Part shown: in pieces, positions 61,511 to 64,000 of the stretch | Layout of the letters: every line of letters starts with the position of its first letter | Position numbering within the stretch: position 1 is the first letter of the stretch | From: an uncultured Faecalibacterium sp. | GTDB taxonomy: Bacteria; Bacillota; Clostridia; Oscillospirales; Ruminococcaceae | Assembly (NCBI GenBank): GCA_937907025.1 | Contig: CALESJ010000044.1 | Coordinates: 62,001 to 126,000 of the forward strand | Reading direction: 5' to 3' | DNA length: 64,000 nt | Notes under the pieces: generated by a model | The model's database searches: none | Told to the model about the DNA's origin: nothing | Seen by the model: the letters and a program-made list of their open reading frames with translations, nothing else | Made by a program: the position numbers and the translations under genes

Positions 61511-61550
61511 AAACGAGAGAAAACAAGAAAAAACGAGAGAAAACGAGAGC
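61511..61550. repeat. 10-bp tandem repeat, four copies
   Basis: AAACGAGAGA, AAACAAGAAA, AAACGAGAGA and AAACGAGAGC lie head to tail with no gaps, all purine apart from one C each. It lies upstream of the rplM promoter. Ten base pairs is one helical turn, so it may be an intrinsically bent or protein-bound upstream element. Confidence 0.85.
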
Positions 61551-61586
61551 TACAAAGGAATAAATGAAAAAACGGTCCAAAAACCG

Positions 61587-61615
61587 TTGACTTGCACCCC
61601 AAGGTCTGTTATAAT
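61587..61615 (+). promoter_or_regulatory. Promoter of rplM-rpsI
   Basis: TTGACT (61587-61592), 17 bp, TATAAT (61610-61615). Start near 61622. Confidence 0.88.
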
Positions 61616-61621
61616 CACTCT

Positions 61622-61716
61622 TGCGCTAAAAAACGTCCATCCGGGCGTTCCAGATAACCCCTGCGGAACCCAAACCCAAAGGGCGCGTGAATATGTAAGT
61701 ATGGAGGATTCAGATT
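61622..61716 (+). promoter_or_regulatory. Leader of rplM, possible L13-type regulatory RNA
   Basis: The 95-nt untranslated leader has ACGTCC/GGGCGT (with a mismatch) and TTCC-GGAA stems. Firmicutes rplM operons carry an L13 leader that is thought to bind L13. This could be one, but the match was made by position and small stems only. AGGAGG-type GGAGGATT precedes the start. Confidence 0.4.
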
Positions 61717-62148
61717 ATGAGTACTACGCTCGCTAAGCCCGCTGAGATGGCCGACCGCAAGTGGTATGTGATCGACGCCGCCGGCAAGCCCCTGGGCCGC
61801 GTTGCCGCCCAGGCTGCCGTCATTCTGCGCGGCAAGAACAAGCCCACCTTCACCCCCAACGTTGACTGCGGTGACCATGTCATCATCATCAACTGCGACG
61901 AAGCTGTCCTGACCGGCAAGAAGCTGGAAAAGAAGTTCCATCGCACCCATTCTGGCTGGATCGGTGGCCTGAAGGAAACCCAGTACAAGACCCTGATGGC
62001 TGAAGCCAGCGACAAGGCTATGACCTACGCTGTCAAGGGCATGGTGCCTTCCAACACCCTGGGCGCCAAGGCTATGACCCGCCTGCACTGCTACAAGACC
62101 GCAGAACACAACCACACCGCCCAGAAGCCTGAAGCGGTCGAATTCTAA
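61717..62148 (+). CDS. rplM: Ribosomal protein L13
   Basis: This 143-residue large-subunit protein has the core WYVIDAAGKPLGRVAAQAA, then HVIIINCDE and the GGLKE-type segment, and ends in LHCYKTAEHNHTAQKPE. Its first ten residues are a slight extension over most L13. Abundant-gene codon use is seen. It is the first gene of the rplM-rpsI operon. Confidence 0.97.
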   Translation: MSTTLAKPAEMADRKWYVIDAAGKPLGRVAAQAAVILRGKNKPTFTPNVDCGDHVIIINCDEAVLTGKKLEKKFHRTHSGWIGGLKETQYKTLMAEASDKAMTYAVKGMVPSNTLGAKAMTRLHCYKTAEHNHTAQKPEAVEF

Positions 62149-62165
62149 GCAAGGAGGCAGCGAAA

Positions 62166-62564
62166 ATGTACGAAACTAAAGAATATTTCTACGGCACTGG
62201 CCGTCGTAAGCATTCCGTTGCCCGCGTCCGCGTGTACAACGGCACCGGCAAGTTCACCGTCAATGGCCGTGAGCTGGACAACTACTTCGGCCTGGATACC
62301 CTGAAGCTGCTGGCTCGCAGCCCCATGGTTCTGACCGGCACCGAAGGCCAGTTTGACGTTGTCGTCAACGTGGTCGGCGGCGGCTACTCCGGCCAGGCTG
62401 GCGCTATCCGCCATGGCCTGTCCCGCGCCCTGCTGCAGTTCAACCCCGAGCTGCGCACCACCCTGAAGAAGGCTGGCTTCCTGACCCGCGATCCTCGTAT
62501 GAAGGAACGTAAGAAGTACGGCTTGAAGGCTGCCCGTCGCGCTCCCCAGTTCAGCAAGCGCTAA
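62166..62564 (+). CDS. rpsI: Ribosomal protein S9
   Basis: This 132-residue small-subunit protein has FYGTGRRKHSVARVRV at the start, the GGGYSGQAGAIRHGLSRAL segment, and the C-terminal RRAPQFSKR tail that reaches the P-site tRNA. ATG 62166 has AGGAGG. It ends the operon. Confidence 0.98.
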   Translation: MYETKEYFYGTGRRKHSVARVRVYNGTGKFTVNGRELDNYFGLDTLKLLARSPMVLTGTEGQFDVVVNVVGGGYSGQAGAIRHGLSRALLQFNPELRTTLKKAGFLTRDPRMKERKKYGLKAARRAPQFSKR

Positions 62565-62584
62565 ACTTTATCAAAACGCTTCAA

Positions 62585-62622
62585 AAAGCTCGGAAAACCG
62601 TTGTTTTCCGGGCTTTTCCTTT
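62585..62622 (+). terminator. Terminator after rpsI
   Basis: A 14-bp stem (62585-62598 with 62603-62616, one G-U), loop CGTT, then TTCCTTTT. Confidence 0.9.
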
Positions 62623-62641
62623 TGTATGCTTTAGCGAAATG

Positions 62642-62880
62642 AGAACCCCCAGCTCTGCTGGGGAGAGTAAAAAAGCTTTAGCTTCAAGCGTCGAGCGAAG
62701 CGAGAAAAAATCAACAACTTAACTATTGTCAGGAAGTTGATCTTAGATAAACAGCGCCCGTTTACGGGCTGTGGGGCAAGTGATGCGAGTGGCAGATTTT
62801 TCAGTGCCTCTTGAGAGGCTTGCCGGTACGATGCCCTTCTAGGGCTTACACAAGCCCCCGGCTTAGCCGGGGGTCATGAC
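62642..62880 (+). ncRNA. Multi-hairpin element, candidate HEARO/omega RNA
   Basis: About 240 nt with no reading frame folds into at least five clear stems. They are CCCCAGC-TCT-GCTGGGG (62647-62663), ACAGCGCCCG with CGGGCTGT (62751-62772), GCCTC-TTGA-GAGGC (62806-62819), GCCCT-TCT-AGGGC (62833-62845), and CCCCCGGC-TTA-GCCGGGGG (62855-62873). The element lies between two ATGA tetranucleotides (62638-62641 and 62876-62879). This recalls HEARO RNAs, the omega RNA of IscB elements, which as I recall sit at ATGA/GTGA sites. No IscB nuclease gene follows. An IS200/IS605-type terminal element is the other option. Confidence 0.55.
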
Positions 62881-62921
62881 TTCCAGAAGCCATAGAAAAA
62901 ATCAGAAATGAGGTGAAGTCA

Positions 62922-63222
62922 TTGAACACGCAAATCATCGCCATCGCCAACCAAAAAGGCGGCGTTGGCAAGACAACCACCTGTGCCAACTTGGGCATCG
63001 GGCTGGCGCAGGCCGGAAAGAAAGTGCTGCTGATCGACGGGGACCCGCAGGGCAGCCTGACCATCAGCTTGGGAAATCCCCGGCCAGACAAGCTGCCTTT
63101 CACCTTGTCCGACGCAATGGGCCGCATCCTGATGGATGAGCCGCTGCGTCCTGGTGAGGGTATCCTGCACAACCCGGAAGGCGTTGACCTGATGCCCGCC
63201 GACATCTAGCTTTTCGGTATTC
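62922..63222 (+). pseudogene. Truncated ParA/Soj-like ATPase
   Basis: TTG 62922 (GAGGTGA five bases upstream) opens a frame that reads IIAIANQKGGVGKTTTCANLG, the deviant Walker A of ParA, then VLLIDGDPQGSLT, and reaches VDLMPADI before TAG at 63207. Full proteins run to about 260 residues; here there are 95. After the amber codon the frame still reads L-F-G-I, close to the usual continuation, then the homology is lost. This suggests CAG-to-TAG mutation plus a deletion. ParA of this kind partitions plasmids or integrative elements, so this is a decayed mobile-element gene. Confidence 0.75.
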
Positions 63223-63331
63223 TCGTGAAGAAATGCGGGGATTGCTGACAGGAAAGAGCAACGTGGAACGGATGCTAAAAATGGACGATGAGTTGAAGTG
63301 CGGAAAAGAAAAGGACCACGGCCAACGGTGA
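63218..63331 (+). pseudogene. Gene remnant after the ParA fragment
   Basis: A frame shifted by -1 from parA reads YSREEMRGLLTGKSNVERM, then MLKMDDELK, and stops at 63329-63331. It has no ribosome site. It looks like the C-terminal end of a separate gene joined by a deletion. The family is not recognised. Confidence 0.4.
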
Positions 63332-63345
63332 GTTGACCGTGGCCT
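63311..63345 (+). other. Imperfect inverted repeat after the remnant
   Basis: AAGGACCACGGCCAAC and GTTGACCGTGGCCT pair with one mismatch and one bulge. A second small hairpin, CGCAGAAT-GAA-ATTCTGCG, lies at 63370-63388. They may be a terminator or element-end sequences. The remaining bases to 63465 show nothing I can name. Confidence 0.4.
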
Positions 63346-63465
63346 AAAAGCGTTCGCAGAACGCCCAGCCGCAGAATGAAATTCTGCGTTCATGGGGGGA
63401 TTGGGGGATATCCTCAACAAGCAGCGCCGGAAGCCGAATGGCTATCCAGAAGCATTGCTTGCAAA

Positions 63466-64000
63466 TTACTGAATCTTTGTTTGGATGTGATGTTTTGCCT
63501 GTGAATGTGAAGCCAACATAACAAAATAAAAACAGATGAGAAAGAGTGGCAGTAACCATACCCCAATCCATTGCCCGAGAATACCGAACACGGCTGGTGC
63601 CAACATAATCCCCAGATACGAAGCTGCCATCTGTATTCCCATAACGTTTTGAGAAATATTTTCTCCAAAATTCTCAGGGGTTAAATAGTTTAAGTTTGGA
63701 AATAACGGCCCGTTACCAAAGCCAATCAAGAAAAAGCCTAAAACGGATGTGGTCAGGAAAGGCATAAAGAGCAAGAAAATTCCTACCCCAAGAACAATTT
63801 GCCCCAATCGAATAATTTTCCAGCTATGTAGCCGCACAGCTAATAAACCAGAACAAAATCGTCCAAGCGTAAGGCCAATATAATATAACATAACTACTTG
63901 AGCCGCGCTGGCAATCGGCATATTTTTATTTTCAACTAGAAATGTACTGCACCAATTCCCACAGGTATATTCTATTCCGCAAGATGTTATAAACATAAAA
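63466..64000 (-). CDS. MFS transporter, C-terminal part (partial, AT-rich)
   Basis: The frame runs from the window edge to a stop at 63466 and gives at least 178 residues with five or six membrane helices (for example VVMLYYIGLTLGRFCSGLLA, then LGFFLIGFGNGPLFPNL). The Gly and Arg positions fit the major facilitator fold. The start lies beyond the window. Its AT content and codon use differ sharply from all genes to the left, which indicates recent transfer. The substrate is unknown. Confidence 0.75.
   Translation of the reverse strand, partial: FMFITSCGIEYTCGNWCSTFLVENKNMPIASAAQVVMLYYIGLTLGRFCSGLLAVRLHSWKIIRLGQIVLGVGIFLLFMPFLTTSVLGFFLIGFGNGPLFPNLNYLTPENFGENISQNVMGIQMAASYLGIMLAPAVFGILGQWIGVWLLPLFLICFYFVMLASHSQAKHHIQTKIQ

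Noticed and set aside
61511..61550. CRISPR or iteron origin
   Set aside because: The units are only 10 bp and ungapped, and no replication initiator gene is near.
62642..62880. CRISPR array
   Set aside because: There are several hairpins but no repeated direct unit with spacers and no cas gene.

Overview
The window looks like chromosome from a GC-rich gut Firmicute of the Oscillospiraceae/Ruminococcaceae (Faecalibacterium, Gemmiger and Subdoligranulum are the nearest guesses). The basis is the high GC in nearly all genes, Gram-positive Shine-Dalgarno sites, consensus sigma-A promoters with 17-bp spacers, a T-box leader, an ispH-rpsA fusion and the recA-recX-rimO-pgsA gene order. The genus is inference. 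Genes are dense and most operons end in clear stem-loop terminators.

Layout. 1-2.7 kb: the end of a zincin metalloprotease, an AraC-type regulator and galE. 2.8-10.2 kb: translation genes (gltX; trpS under a Trp-specifier T-box; lysS) with greA, a CopG-type repressor and a large membrane protein. 10.3-14.7 kb (minus strand): a MoxR/VWA chaperone pair and a GH13 glucosidase. 14.9-18.6 kb: the glycolytic run pgk-tpiA-gpmI. 18.7-31.3 kb: a surface-glycan locus with two WbpG/PseA-type N-acetyl sugar amidotransferases, HisF- and HisH-like ammonia-delivery subunits, an NAD-binding epimerase-like protein, a sugar isomerase-like TIM barrel, two GT2 glycosyltransferases, a FAD oxidoreductase and a GT-C membrane protein. 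A divergent HTH/TM2 pair and a P-loop kinase-like gene interrupt it. 31.3-37.2 kb: housekeeping genes (BaiN-like flavoprotein, cmk, plsC, ispH-rpsA, GtrA, deoC). 37.3-52.3 kb: a CPBP protease, a lipoprotein with a two-component system, a DUF1385 protein, prmC, recA-recX-rimO-pgsA, cysS and a 1009-residue double GT-C protein.

52.4-58.3 kb is the most notable region: a compact set with the order vanR-vanS-vanG-vanXY-vanT, as in D-Ala-D-Ser (VanG-type) glycopeptide resistance clusters. Five direct repeats at an exact 11-bp period lie between vanS and the ligase, where a phosphorylated VanR-like regulator would be expected to bind. lepA and a housekeeping alr follow on the other strand.

61.5-64 kb: a 10-bp tandem repeat and the rplM-rpsI operon, then an abrupt change to accessory DNA. 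This holds a 240-nt multi-hairpin non-coding element between two ATGA tetranucleotides (candidate HEARO/omega RNA with no nuclease gene), a ParA fragment cut short by an amber codon, another gene remnant, and an AT-rich MFS transporter that runs off the window. No tRNA, rRNA, CRISPR array or complete insertion sequence was seen.
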